DNA of 64,000 bases from Paramacrobiotus metropolitanus (Eukaryota > Tardigrada > Eutardigrada > Parachela > Macrobiotidae): contig NW_026570224.1 in assembly GCF_019649055.1 (NCBI RefSeq), positions 1,550,001 to 1,614,000 of the forward strand. The letters are read 5' to 3'. The notes under the pieces are model-generated. The model saw only the letters and a program-made list of their open reading frames with translations, was not told where the DNA came from and searched no databases. Below, in pieces: positions 1 through 12,041 of the stretch; within the stretch, counting starts at the first letter, position 1, and the number at the start of each line of letters is the position of its first letter. Position numbers and translations under genes: made by a program.

Positions 1-230
1 CCGTTACACTCTTTGATCGACTTTCGATCCGTATCTCCGGTCCACTTCATCCTCTTCCTGAACCCCACGGCATAGATCTTGTGTACATCGCTGTATCCCA
101 CAAACCACATTAGTGTTAATCGGATGGGACTAGCTGGCAGAGTTCGTCACACATTTCGCATGAGAATTATACCACGCCATCGGCAGCCAGATTGATTTGG
201 AACAAGCTGATCAGGAAGCGTCATGGATAC
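1..230. repeat. 3' flank of the receptor duplication, copy A
   Basis: This segment resembles 6700-6995. Shared blocks in the same order are TCGATCCGTATCTCCGGT, then AGTTCGTCACACAT, then a stretch ending AGATTGAT. Each copy lies downstream of the stop codon of one of the two receptor genes (about 1.5 kb after the stop at 1718, about 0.9 kb after the stop at 7883). The simplest reading is that the tandem duplication that made the two receptor genes carried this non-coding flank along. No coding potential was seen. From 231 to 1717 I see AT-rich sequence with no supported gene; it should hold the 3' UTR and terminator of the receptor gene that ends at 1718. Confidence 0.6.
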
Positions 231-1717
231 AGGATACTATAGATCTATAGCTGTATGTGCTATTATAATGTATGCGCAATATTATTATTATATTGCTTTA
301 GCATATGTCTTTGTCGTGTTTCGATCTTCATTAAAATTCGGTAGACGCTTAAGCATGGTATTGTTTATATAGTCGACGGGCGCATTGGGGAATTTTGAAA
401 AAGGCGATGTAATATTCAAGCTTATCGATGTCGACTTCCTTGATGAAAGTGGCTGCTGTCAACGTCCGTTAAGTAATTAGAATAGCAATCCAGCAATCTG
501 GATTCGGTACCGATTACCAATCGCAATATAAAAACTATATCCCAGACTCCGGAGGCTAGCTTTAAACCAACGCTTGGTTGTATATATATCAGCCTTTATT
601 GAGCTCCGTATGCTGTTATGCGGCAAAAAACCCTTATTACAAATTAGGGAAAAGGCACGCATAAAAAATATAAACTAAAAATAAACTATTAAAAATAAAC
701 TTAAAAAATACAATAGAATAATAAATTCATTGTTGCAAATTCTATGGACAATAGGAGAAAACAGATTTTACATTACAGATATCCGTGACGACACAATAAT
801 AAGGTCTAATCTAATATATAAAATGTTATCCTATTCATATGGCAACTTCTTACTTGAAATTAGAAAAGCTTTGTAACTGTCTTAAAAATGTTTAAACGTT
901 TTCTACTTCTATAATATTTTTCTATATAATATTTTTCTATTTTTACCATTTTCTGTTCAGTCTGTCCTTTCCAACACAAGATTGTACTCCATTGTTTTCA
1001 GCCTGCTAGTGCGGCACGTTTGATGCCTTCGTACTGAGTAAACTCGGTTTTCTAAATCTCCTCAACATTATTTGCACTTGAACACGTTTATAAGACTTAC
1101 GTGGTAAACTAATCGCTGGTTTTCTTTATACGGAAGTGCACTGCTTTACTGTTTTCTTCCGGTCCGTCTCCACGCCGAACTGCGAAAAACCGTGGTGTAC
1201 GAGTATTTATTGTTCTGCTATGTTACCATAGCAGAAGCATAGCGTTACCACAGCATAGCTGAAGTGCCATAAAAGAAGGATTCCTATGCAAAATTTTCTT
1301 ACGGAAAGGACGATCAAACAGAAAACTAGCAACACGAAAAACAATCACTAATAGAAGCAGCAATATAGCGTAGTAGATGAAACACAAGGCGGGACGGGTT
1401 ACAACCGGTCATATTCGTGGATTATGGCGTAATCGGTGAGACAGTCCACAAATGCCGGTACAGTAGCTGCAAACCTCCAGCCATTCATGAAATGTCTTTG
1501 CTTTTCTCCGGCAAAACTCGATTCTGCAATAAACAAATCTTGTTCGATGATTGGCATTTGCTTAAGAAGGCTATCCAACTTGCAACGAAAGCAAGAACCA
1601 TTACGCAGTGTTTGTTTCCACCATTACGCAGTGTAAAATTAAATATCAGTGCTGTAGTACGATTATAATAATTTAGATATTCTTTTCTACACGACATTCT
1701 GTTGCACCCACCAAAAT

Positions 1718-4700
1718 TCAACGTATTGTATATTGCATTGGGACAACATAGTCGAACAGATAAGGTGAATTCAAAATGATTCCCATAGATCCAGCGGATG
1801 TTACGAGAAAAAACACCCACAGCAGTAAACGGTCAATTACTTGGGACATAAAGCGCCAATCATCGGAGATCTGCCAAAAAAACGTCAAAAACGTCAAAGA
1901 CAACAGATATTGTACGAGTATTTCTAACACGTCGTATATTAATCGCAAATCGTATATTAATCGCAAATTGTACTCAACTTCTTGCACGTGAAGTGCATTT
2001 AGCGCGCCGAGTTGTTCAGTTCGGCTGACACTCGTCGAACACCAATACGTAGCTAATTATTTCAAGTAGCAATTTCCGAAATATTTGAAATAACATTTGA
2101 TTTCGAATATTTTGCTTTTTTATCTTCGTTTCCATTACACAGTAGTTGTGAGTGACTGCTTACACTTACAGTGGCCACACTTTACAAATTACTAAAAAGT
2201 ACATCGTACATCTTCGAGGTCGGTCTTTCGTCTCATATTTTCCGCGATATATGCGACGGCTTTCAGTGCGTGATTGTATCCAGGAATGTCGGCCAGTAAG
2301 TCAGCAAACATCTGGGCTTCTTTGAGGATGACACTCTCAATGCTGCGCTGGGAGACGATCACCGGAGACGGAGTTTTGGTAGATTTACGCGCCGGCGTCG
2401 GCGTCAAGCGCAGCGGCAAAATTGGACTGTTTCGGCGCTGCGATTCCGTTCCCAATTCCCGTACGGCGGCCTCATTCTGCATCACCACGGACTGCGCATT
2501 ACACTGTGGATTGTGGTAGATGGCCACGGCGGAATACTGATCCATTTGATTGGGCATCTGCACGGCCGGTTTTCGTCCGTGCATTCTGGGTTTAATATGC
2601 CGCAACGGCCGTCGCATGCACAACAGAATCGGCAGCAGTTGCAGGAAAATAATTCGCATCGGCGCTGGCATTGTGTGCGTGTTGCAGCTGCGATAATTGA
2701 CGTTGATGGCGATTACCGTAAAGAATGCGGATAAAACATTCATTATAAAAGTGAAAAAGAGAAATTCCGATAGTAGCGGTAAAACATTGGCCGGAGGGAG
2801 GATTTTGGACATGAGCAGAAGGAACACCACGATCGCGAAGAGGATCGATACGCAGACATTAGTCTTGCCTTTGTTCGGCAGGAGAAACACGAAGCCGGTC
2901 AAGAAGGATATCAGTACACAAGGTAGCAGAATGGTGACAACGTAAAACAATGATTTCCGTCGCAGACGCAGATGACACTCAACAAAATCCCTCTCAATAC
3001 CGCCGATGACTTTGCGTTTGGAAAAAATGGGCGCGCCAATCAAATCCCAAGTGCCACTGCTTTGGTTGCGGTAGTCTTTAATTTCAAAATCATGTTTCGC
3101 TAATTTGATTTCCAGCTCTTGCGAACTGTACGTCAACGAGCGAAAATACATAACGCACAACTGCTCCTAAAAGTGAAGGAGAGTACATATTTTAATAAAT
3201 AATATTTCGAAGAAAATTCAATAAATACGGCTCACATCGAAAGGGAAGAATCTTGGGTTAATGGTGCAGCTACTTTTGGATATAAAAGGCGGTACCCATT
3301 GTATCACTCCTTGTGGAGTGATAAGCAGATTGCACCGATACGTCGGTCCATAATTTCCATCCGTTCTATAGAAGTATGCGAAAATCAACATCAGTTTCTA
3401 ACCATGAAAGAAAAGTTATCAAAGAAATCTCGCAGCAATTTCCATTTCTTGCAGTTTTGCTTTAATGTTAATTTAGGTATGACCGTATGAATAAAAATGC
3501 GCTAGATTAGTAAGTTTGTTGTAAATAAATTTTGCGACGGTAATGGTTGCGTACGTGGTAACTAAAGCTATTTCTGGTTGCCAGACTTTATTGGACGGAA
3601 GTCTCAGAGTGGACTGGTTGGCGCCATACATAGGATGGTCAAAACGCAGACGCTCATCTACCCATGTCTGTAAACCAAAAATAATAATTAAAAATTAGCA
3701 CCAATACTTTGTAATTCGTATATTATGTTTGCATCGCACGTCTTATGCAAAACCGCCTGGACTGTCCAGGGCACAGTGCTCAGTTCAGTTAGTTGTAATG
3801 GCAGGAAACATTGAACTCTTGTTTATGGATGGTACAATCCATATAATTATGGATTGTACTTTTGTTAGATTCAAAAATTCATCTCAAGCGCAAATGTCCA
3901 AATTGTGCACTAGAGAAGAATTTATTAAATTATCATCTGAACAATATTACAACAGATTATTTTCTCTGTAACTATACTGCCCGATTGATGTGTTAAAGAG
4001 AAAGTCGTAAACTTGCAGTCGTTTTTAATTTTGTGAAAATGCTATGTACAGATGGAAATGTCGTGGTAAGTGACCTATATCAAATTAATATGACTTTTGC
4101 ATCACATTATTCGTGCCAAAGAACGTACCAGGTCTAAGTATCCATTGATTTTCATAACTTGTTGCTGGTCATTCTGAAACAAAATACGCACGGGAGATTT
4201 AATTTTCAATCAGGAAGAATTTTTCAACTAGTAAAATAATATTGCCAGTACAATTTGTCGCCGTTACTTATGGTCAATTTCCGTGTTGTATTCATAAATA
4301 CTATAGGTACTACTGACTAAGCATTTCTAATTAACTTGATATTATATAAGTAAAAGCCTGTTTTACGTTAAGAGCACAAATGTAGCCTGTTTTACGTTAA
4401 GAGCACAAATGTTAAAAACATTAACTAGGAACCGCCGATTATGGATGCTTTACTAGCAATAAAAGTCCAATTGTAAGTGCCCATGTATGCGATAAGTTTT
4501 CATAACCTAAATATGAAATTTTTCCTAAATGCTTACGAAATTTTGACGGCTATAAAATTATTATGTATCTCCATCGACATACAAACAGAACTGCGAGCGA
4601 CTACAGTACTTTTGCTTCATTGCATAAGCCCAGTGTACAGTATTGTCTCCTAAAGCCCAGTAAATCCTTGCTTCCCGAACTCCCAGCTACCATTAGCTAT

Positions 4701-6231
4701 ACGCATACGTTGGTGGAGTAGGAACACTTGATGGAAAACTTGGTCCGAATTCAGTAATAACACGTTAATATTGATGTATTGATCGATGTTCGCGGTTTTT
4801 TTCACGTACATGTCAGCTATTCAAAGTGGTTCATTACATAGTCCGCTAAGCGTTGATGGGAAGCGTATGTTTTCGACATGTGCTACCCGTGCCACACTAG
4901 CCTTAACCTTCTTGTTAGCTAATTGTGAATGCTTTTCCAATTGTAAATGCTAGATAGCAATTGAAAAACAATTGGAAAATGTTTTTGATTTTGGAAATTT
5001 ACTTGCCGGTTCTTTGATTTTCGCATAATTTGCTGTAATAAGCAGCAGAGTTTGTAAAAAATAATTAATATGTTATTATAATTATTGCAAGTATAAACAC
5101 AACTTACACAAGTATAATATTCACTTTAATACAATGCCTGTAAAAGAGCGCTTGTACCCTGTAGCGCTATGGCTTTGTTCTCAATGTGTGCGAGTACAAT
5201 GGGAAATATTTGATCTGTTGATAATATAAAGTGTAATATTTGAAATTTAATGTAGCGTCCAACATTACTTCTCGCAAAATCTGGTTAAGCACGTCATGTT
5301 GACAAAAAACTATGTAAAGCTTGTTGACAAAAAACTATGTAGAGCTTACTTTAACGTACAAGTTTATATACAATACTGTTTATATATTAAAGAATAAATT
5401 CACCATATTATGGAATTACGTTATGCATGTAAATATAATATAGGCGGCAGAAACTCTTTATCTAAAAAAATTAATGTGGTTTTCACTACGTAGTGAAAAC
5501 CACATTAATTTTTAGATACCATACTTCCAAATTTGTACTTACTCGTATACGAGTAAGTACAAATTTGGAAGCATGGTATTTACATGATGCAGTATCCCTA
5601 CATGATGCAGTATCGCACATGGTCAAATTAAATGTGCCCATTTTCGCAGCAGATTACAGCTACGCAATGATTATCCAAGTTGTTTTAGTCCAGACCAAGT
5701 AATTAATACCTTCTGCACTTAATTGATGGAAATGCTTTCCTTTGAGCTGTGTAATTGTATACTGGGTTTAGTGGGTTACTTAGATAATTAGGACTGCCTT
5801 TTTTATTCGATCAAATTCAAACGGCACAAACGATCGCTTACCACATAGATGATCACCGCCAAATTTATAGTGAATTCTACCACGGTTTTTTCATGCAGTT
5901 CTCCTGGTCTTATCAGTTTATTGTAGCCCTGGAACATATCTTTAACCAGACGCTGTTGTTCATCGCTATAGCTTGCTGAAAGTTCAAACAATGTAAGTAT
6001 AAGTAAGTATCCGGGGGAAGTATGTGGGGAAGCCGGTTGTAGTATAAATCTTTTCCTTGATATACAGACATATTGCATATCCAGTACAACAAGTATAAAA
6101 TTTTACGATAACAGCGCTTATGCATAAAACACGAAGCGCTTATAAAACACAAGTTTTTTAACAGTGGTCTTACCATAGCTTATCAGAACTTGCAGTGCAA
6201 CAACAAACAAGAAGATCGCCAAATTCCACAT
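1718..6231 (-). CDS. Nicotinic acetylcholine receptor-type subunit, non-alpha (copy 1)
   Basis: Pentameric Cys-loop ligand-gated channel subunit at the plasma membrane. Seven coding exons, minus strand: 6231-6174, 5975-5842, 4173-4129, 3667-3555, 3365-3236, 3166-2210, 1870-1718; phases close to 529 aa. The start gives a signal peptide (MWNLAIFLFVVALQVLISYG). The N-terminal motif DEQQRLVKDMFQGYNKLIRP is typical of nicotinic subunits. The Cys loop is about C150-C164 with FPFDEQLC. TM1 is near 233-255, TM2 263-283, TM3 292-315, a long cytoplasmic loop follows, and TM4 is near 489-513 on its own exon ([19 protein letters not shown]). There is no vicinal Cys pair in loop C, so this is a non-alpha subunit that should need an alpha partner. 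Pore residues are odd: -1' Glu is Gly, 9' Leu is Phe, 20' acid is Lys. Same exon phases as the gene at 7883-12041, so they are tandem paralogues. Confidence 0.93.
5461..5578. repeat. Two abutting perfect palindromes
   Basis: Two back-to-back inverted repeats without spacers lie in the intergenic/intronic DNA of receptor copy 1. The first is centred at 5489/5490 with a perfect 24-bp arm (5466-5513), extending to 5461-5516 if a two-base difference in the A/T run is allowed. The second spans 5517-5578 with 31-bp arms and one mismatch, centred on GTATAC. Such DNA can form hairpins or cruciforms. Immediately after it a 16-bp segment is directly repeated (5581-5596 and 5599-5614), and a 25-bp tandem duplication lies just before (5298-5347). 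No terminal structure of a known transposon was seen. Confidence 0.9.
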
Positions 6232-6699
6232 GAAAGTGCTGGCGTGTATAAATCCACTGGGTTACTGGGACTGCGTTAAGCGCCAGTAATATTATTTGAG
6301 CAGCACCTCTAACACAATAGTTTCCACCGGATCCGGAAATCTTGCGGCCATATACGTAACAGATTTAAACACAGCCTGTAACAATGTTTAAGAAAATCTT
6401 CATTCGCCGGCAATCAATTTTCTGCCTTTAATTAACAGTATCCTAGGCTAGCAAGAAAATATCCTCAACACAAATTTGTTCTGCGAGCAAACAATCCGTT
6501 GGCAGCTGCAACAATAGCGGATGTGTAATAAACGTTCTCTAACCAAATGCAGCGTCATAAGTTGCTTCCGTTTAACGTTTAGGGTCAAAGTCGTAAAAAT
6601 GGTTAGATGGTTGTACACATTTGACGGGATGAAAGCAGTGGGACGAAGCTAATAAAAAGCCCTGTCTGTGTATGCGCAATGGCGCGGCGAAACGCTGGG

Positions 6700-6995
6700 C
6701 AACATTATTACACTCTTCGATCGGCGCTCTTCGATCCGTATCTCCGGTTCATTCCCTGTCCACATCCCTGCATACATTTCCATATATACAACATACATCC
6801 TAACGCAACTAATAGGATGCAATCAGCTGCTACAGTTCGTCACACATGTAGATATGCATCCCCATGAGCTACAATCCAAACTAACGAAGAGAGACAGGAA
6901 GAGGCCAATTCAACCCCAGGAGAAAAATGCGTTGTTTGTTTTCTATCCCTACCGTGACCAGCACGACGCCCGATAGCTAGATTGATCCTCAATCA
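6700..6995. repeat. 3' flank of the receptor duplication, copy B
   Basis: Partner of the segment at 1-230: the blocks TCGATCCGTATCTCCGGT, AGTTCGTCACACAT and a stretch ending AGATTGAT recur in the same order and orientation, with insertions between them. It lies between the stop of receptor copy 2 (7883) and the first exon of receptor copy 1 (6231). The region 6232-7882 otherwise has no gene I can support and should contain the promoter of copy 1 and the 3' end of copy 2. Confidence 0.6.
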
Positions 6996-7882
6996 TACGC
7001 TTACAGCTCAGCATAGTGTTGCGCTTTGTGCGGTGTTTATACACATCGCTGGCATATCGCTAATAAAAAACCACGGTGCAGCTGCAAATATAGATATTGT
7101 AATTTATGTATTGCTTTCCTTGGTAAATACGACCGAGCAACTATGTTACAAGCAGCTGAAACTGAATACGTGAATGCTGAAAAATGTTATATTGCAGTTC
7201 TGCTAATTACACAGTACGCAATATACATACAGTATAGGTGAAATACTTCGATGTAGTTAAATAAGTACAAAATCAAGAGCATGTGTCCTGCATGCCTTAT
7301 TCTGCACAGCCGATCCATATTTTTGCAGTTACATATCGTATATCTGTATATCTGTACAACGTTTACTAATCTCTTTGCACAAGTACTACATACTATAAAG
7401 CAGTATTGTAACTCCAAAGATCACATGGAACCCACTTTTATAATTTTAGCGAAGGATTATTGCCAGTGCATCCTAAATTTATGAAAAACGAAGCCCGGAG
7501 TTTTTCGTCTCGATAATTAAACTGTCGCGCATTACTTTTACTAATACTGTACTACGTTCGATTGCTTAACGGAAATATTGGCAAAGTCATGCGGGTCGCA
7601 TTTGCATTTTAATTTGTGCGATGTGTTTCTTGACTGCCAAGATCCAGATATCGGCCTTTTTCCATTAATTTGCAAATTTAATGAACCGATCAATCAGTTA
7701 CGATTTGAGCAAAGCAACACACATATGTATTGGTCGATCATATTGACATGTGAATAGCTTTACAATACAACGTATCTTCTAACCGAAATGAGCCGGATTT
7801 CATTTTTTTAGGCTCACGATCACGATTTCGAGCACAACCGAGGTTTACGAAACTGATTTTAATAACCTACATTACTCGAACT

Positions 7883-10800
7883 CTAAAGTAAAGTTGTTCT
7901 GTTAGGACAATGATCAGTTAGAGGTTCAAATAAGTGTGGCGAGTTAAGGAGAATGCTGACAGAACCAAACGCGTTTCCCAGGAAGAACAGCCACAACAGC
8001 AGACGGTCGATGACAAGTGCAATGTACTTCCAGTCATCAGCCACCTGGATATTAAAAACAGAACTGCTTTTAACCTGGCAAACAGTTAACTGAAATAAAT
8101 TACTGATCAATATGTAGCAGCATCTGTTGGTTAGCGAACACTTTAAATACAGAGATACGAGTACATCTACCGTTTTACGTTCTTTTGCGATTCTTCGGTA
8201 CTTATATAAAGCCGCATCCACTATATTACGAATTTTATCATTACGCATCACTTACATAAATCAGTCCGCTCACTTTAATTCCTTTTTAAACTTCTAAAGA
8301 ATTTTATTTCCGATGATTGTATTAACGTTTTCATATAATTATATATACTTAAACAAATTTATAGTAATAGTAATCACTGTACGTTTTAGGGCTGATTATC
8401 AATCAAATGATTTTGTATAGGCGCACACGTTTGTGTGCAACAAATGTTCACGGACGAGATTCAAGAAATCGAGATACTTCTGGAAATTATCTTCCTAAGG
8501 TATCACAAAACGGGACAAGGACGGAAAGCACAATTACTTCCGGTTGCTTTCGCAATAAAACTAAAGAAATTTAAGACCAGACTTATGCAGTAGTACAATA
8601 ACCCCTGGTTTACAATCTATAAGTACATAATCTAGTTACCGCATAAAGCGTGCAGTAAGTCGAAACAGCTGAATTGGATAGAGAAGTGGTTTTGGCTACT
8701 TAGAAATTATTAACATTGTTATTATAGCATACATTATTGCTGTAAACAAGCTCTACTAATAAAAATTATTTTCTTAATGAGATCGTATTCGGTGTGCGAT
8801 GCTGGTGAATGCTTTAATTCACTATAAAACAATGACAACGGTTCAAGTGTTGAGTTAACTGAGGTACTCGTACCCTTTTTGTCGAGTTAATTTGAATAAA
8901 TTACTGTTTCGGTAAAAGTGCGCTAAGCCTGATAAGAAAAACATCCACAACACAAATGGCTCTTACATCGTTGCCTTCTTCGCCCTCCTCGACATTCTTG
9001 GCAATAAATGCAACATTTTGCAGGGCGTCTCGATAGCCAGGAAAATTGCTCAAATATTCCCCGAGAAACTGCAGTTCGCGCATCATCAAACTGCTGGTAC
9101 TATCAACTGAGGCAGAAAAGGCCGGATTATTGGCGACGATGCCTCGATAAGAATTAAACCTCAAGGCCACGATGGGACTTCCTTTCTGATTGCTGGGAAT
9201 CATTCGGTCAAACGATGCTTGAGACATTAACTTCTGCGAATTACTCCGACTAGTTCGTGATCCCCATTTAGACCGGCCCGGCGAACGGGAGCGGCTGGGC
9301 GGAGAAAATTGGCTACCGCCATTATCTACTCGGACACTGCTAAACAGTTTCCGTTTGCTGACTTTTTCCGGCCGTTTTATCCTTAACATGCGTGGCAAAA
9401 TGTTTAAGAATATCAACTTCACCCAGTCTGGCATTTCGTGGGTATCCGGCGAGCGAAAATTCCAGTTGATCGTAATTACGGTGATAAACGTGGAGATTAA
9501 ATTACATACAAAAGTGAATAAAAGAAATTTGGTCATTAAGGGCAGGGAATCGGAGGGCGGCAGAATATCCGTTAAAATCAACAGGAACACTACGATTGTG
9601 AAGAGAATGGAGATGGCCAAACAGATTTTCTCTCCGGCGGCAGTTGGCAGATAGAAGACAAAAATTGTCAGAAAGGCAATACACACGCAGGGCAAGAGAA
9701 AGGTGATGACGTAGAACTGGGATTTGCGGGCCACTTTGAGATCCAGCTGGACAAAGACGACCGGCTCTTTGCCTTCGCGGTACCATTCCATGCGGTACAA
9801 GCGTCCGAGGGGCACTTCCGCCAAATCCCAGGTTCCGGAGGGCTGTTCGCAGTAATCTTTTAGCTCCATGTTGGGCGCCTTCAACTGGATGTCCACGTCG
9901 CGAGCATTGTACGTCACCGACCGAAACACCAGGTAGCATTCTTGTTGCTGAAATACAGGGCCGGGTATTATTTTGTTTTAAGTATTAACAAAAAGTAATA
10001 GCAAATTAACTGGTGGAAGTTACCATTACCAAATAGAGCTAATAAAGTAATAACAAATTAATTGGTGGATACTACAACTGCCAAAGGCTCAGCCTTTTGC
10101 GCCATACTATTTTAACGTTTTGATTATTATTTACACTGACACATATCGCCATCAGTTGGTATCGTATCAAATTACGGCTGAATCTGAGAATCTCGTTGTC
10201 GATTCAGTAAAAAACAATCAAGCGCGCAAGTAGAGTCAACTTGGTTAGTATTGTTACTGCTGCGATTTTACACTATTTCGTTGAAAACGCTTTCGATCGA
10301 TTGTATAAAAAACACATAGAAGTACATATTACACTGTTATTATTACTGCAAATACCTATAATATTATGCTGCAGGTTTCAAGGTAACCTGCGGTTTTTAC
10401 GGGAAGTTTGTTTGTGTCGTCAGAGTTTCTTTTTTAATAGATGGCAAAGCAAAATTAGCATGATTTCAAAGTTGCCAAATGCCAGTTCCATAGGTGCAAG
10501 TTGAACGTACATCGAACGGGAAGTAGAGAGGATTGGTATCGCAGCCGCTTTTGTAAATGAACGGAGGGACCCAAAAAACTGTTCCGGCGCTGTAAATGAG
10601 GGCGTTACTTTTAAAATTGGGCCAAAATTGACCATCCACCCTACAAAGAAAGAAATTTGAATATAATCTTGTTAAAAGGGAATCGATCGGTCCATAAGTT
10701 AATAGTTCAACCACCAGCATCCGCAAGACGACAAGCGTATGTCATAATTACGTATTCGTTAATACGATATCCGGCTGCCACACTTTATCAACCGGCAAAC

Positions 10801-12041
10801 GTAGAACTGTAATTCCTCCATAATCGTCGGGATTCCACTGCAATCTTAGATCGGTCCACGACTACAAAAATATTGTTTACATATTGGTGGCACGGACAAA
10901 CCCGGGAATTCGCAAAACGGAAACAGTAAAATACGTAAACTGTTTTCGAAAAATCCTTTATTTAAAAATGTTGGCGTCGCTTATTAATTGTAGCATTCGT
11001 AGTGTCTGAACGTTCTATTCGGTTTGTGGAATGAGCATCACATCATATAAATTTTTTTAATCAATAAAAATTATTTTTGTAGTAGATCATTAATTTTTAT
11101 CTATAACTTACCATGTCCAGATAGCCGTTAGTCTTCATGACCTGATCCTGGTCACTCTATACAAGCAGAACCATATTCAGTACGCTCAAAATAACCATCT
11201 TTAGTATTGCTTAATGCTACTGTAGCATATTACACAATTATTAACTAACGGCAGAAAAAACATTATATACCAAAAATCAGGCAAATGCAATGCGTCTACA
11301 TGTATAATTATTGTTAAAACGAGATTTATTTCAGAAAAAGAAAAAGCGCAGGCTTCGCTCTTGATGAAGAAAAATTTGACATGTGCAGTTTACTGCATAG
11401 TGCATCCCCAGATGTAGATCCAGCTAACTTTCACTGAGTTGAATGTTTCCGAGCTAATTTTTTGTAGCTACTCGTACAATAACAAAAAAGTAAGCTCTAT
11501 TTAACAAAAAAAATCTAAAGTTTTCCGTAATCCATAAGTTTGTGCGGGTAAGGCATACGTACAGATATCTGCATAGACTGGCTGTTACTTTTTGACATAT
11601 TAAATAATATCTTTCCCGGCGAGATGTGAACAACTGGAAACAATATGTTGTACAACCATATCACGCAAGTTTTACATATTGTTTAGCTTTAGTGTGTAAA
11701 ACAGTAAAAGCACATATAATTATTCACACCGATCACACGTACCACGTACACGAGGATATTGAGCGTGAGGCCAAAAGTAACATTGACAGTTTCGTTAATG
11801 GACGACACTGGACGGCTTAGTTTATCGTACCCTTGGAAGAGTTCTTTTATTAAACGGTCTTGGGCTTCGGACCCATATGCTACACAAGAAAAAAAGATCT
11901 TCTGTACAGTCAGCCGCATGAACTTATCACTAAAAACCAGGAGAACCGCTGCATCGTGGCAGCTATCTGTACGTGCAACCATTCCCTACCTTGTTGTCCG
12001 AATTCCAGCAACAGGAGCAGAAAAACAAGATATATTACCAT
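7883..12041 (-). CDS. Nicotinic acetylcholine receptor-type subunit, non-alpha (copy 2)
   Basis: Cys-loop channel subunit, paralogue of the gene at 1718-6231. Exons (minus): 12041-11990, 11879-11743, 11156-11112, 10861-10752, 10640-10511, 9947-8967, 8044-7883; phases close to 538 aa. The start yields a signal peptide ([17 protein letters not shown]). The N-terminus has [20 protein letters not shown]; the Cys loop is about C148-C162 with FPFDQQEC. TM1-TM3 lie in the long sixth exon (pore [19 protein letters not shown]) and TM4 in the last ([20 protein letters not shown]). No vicinal Cys pair is present, so non-alpha type. Unlike copy 1 it keeps the -1' Glu and an acidic 20' residue (Asp), but also has 9' Phe instead of Leu. 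A Ser/Arg-rich stretch ([18 protein letters not shown]) in the M3-M4 loop suggests phosphorylation or scaffold contacts; that is inference. Confidence 0.93.

Noticed and set aside
9502-9939. Second minus-strand frame of 145 codons in the receptor copy 2 exon
   Set aside because: It overlaps the TM1-TM3 exon in another phase and has no family similarity.
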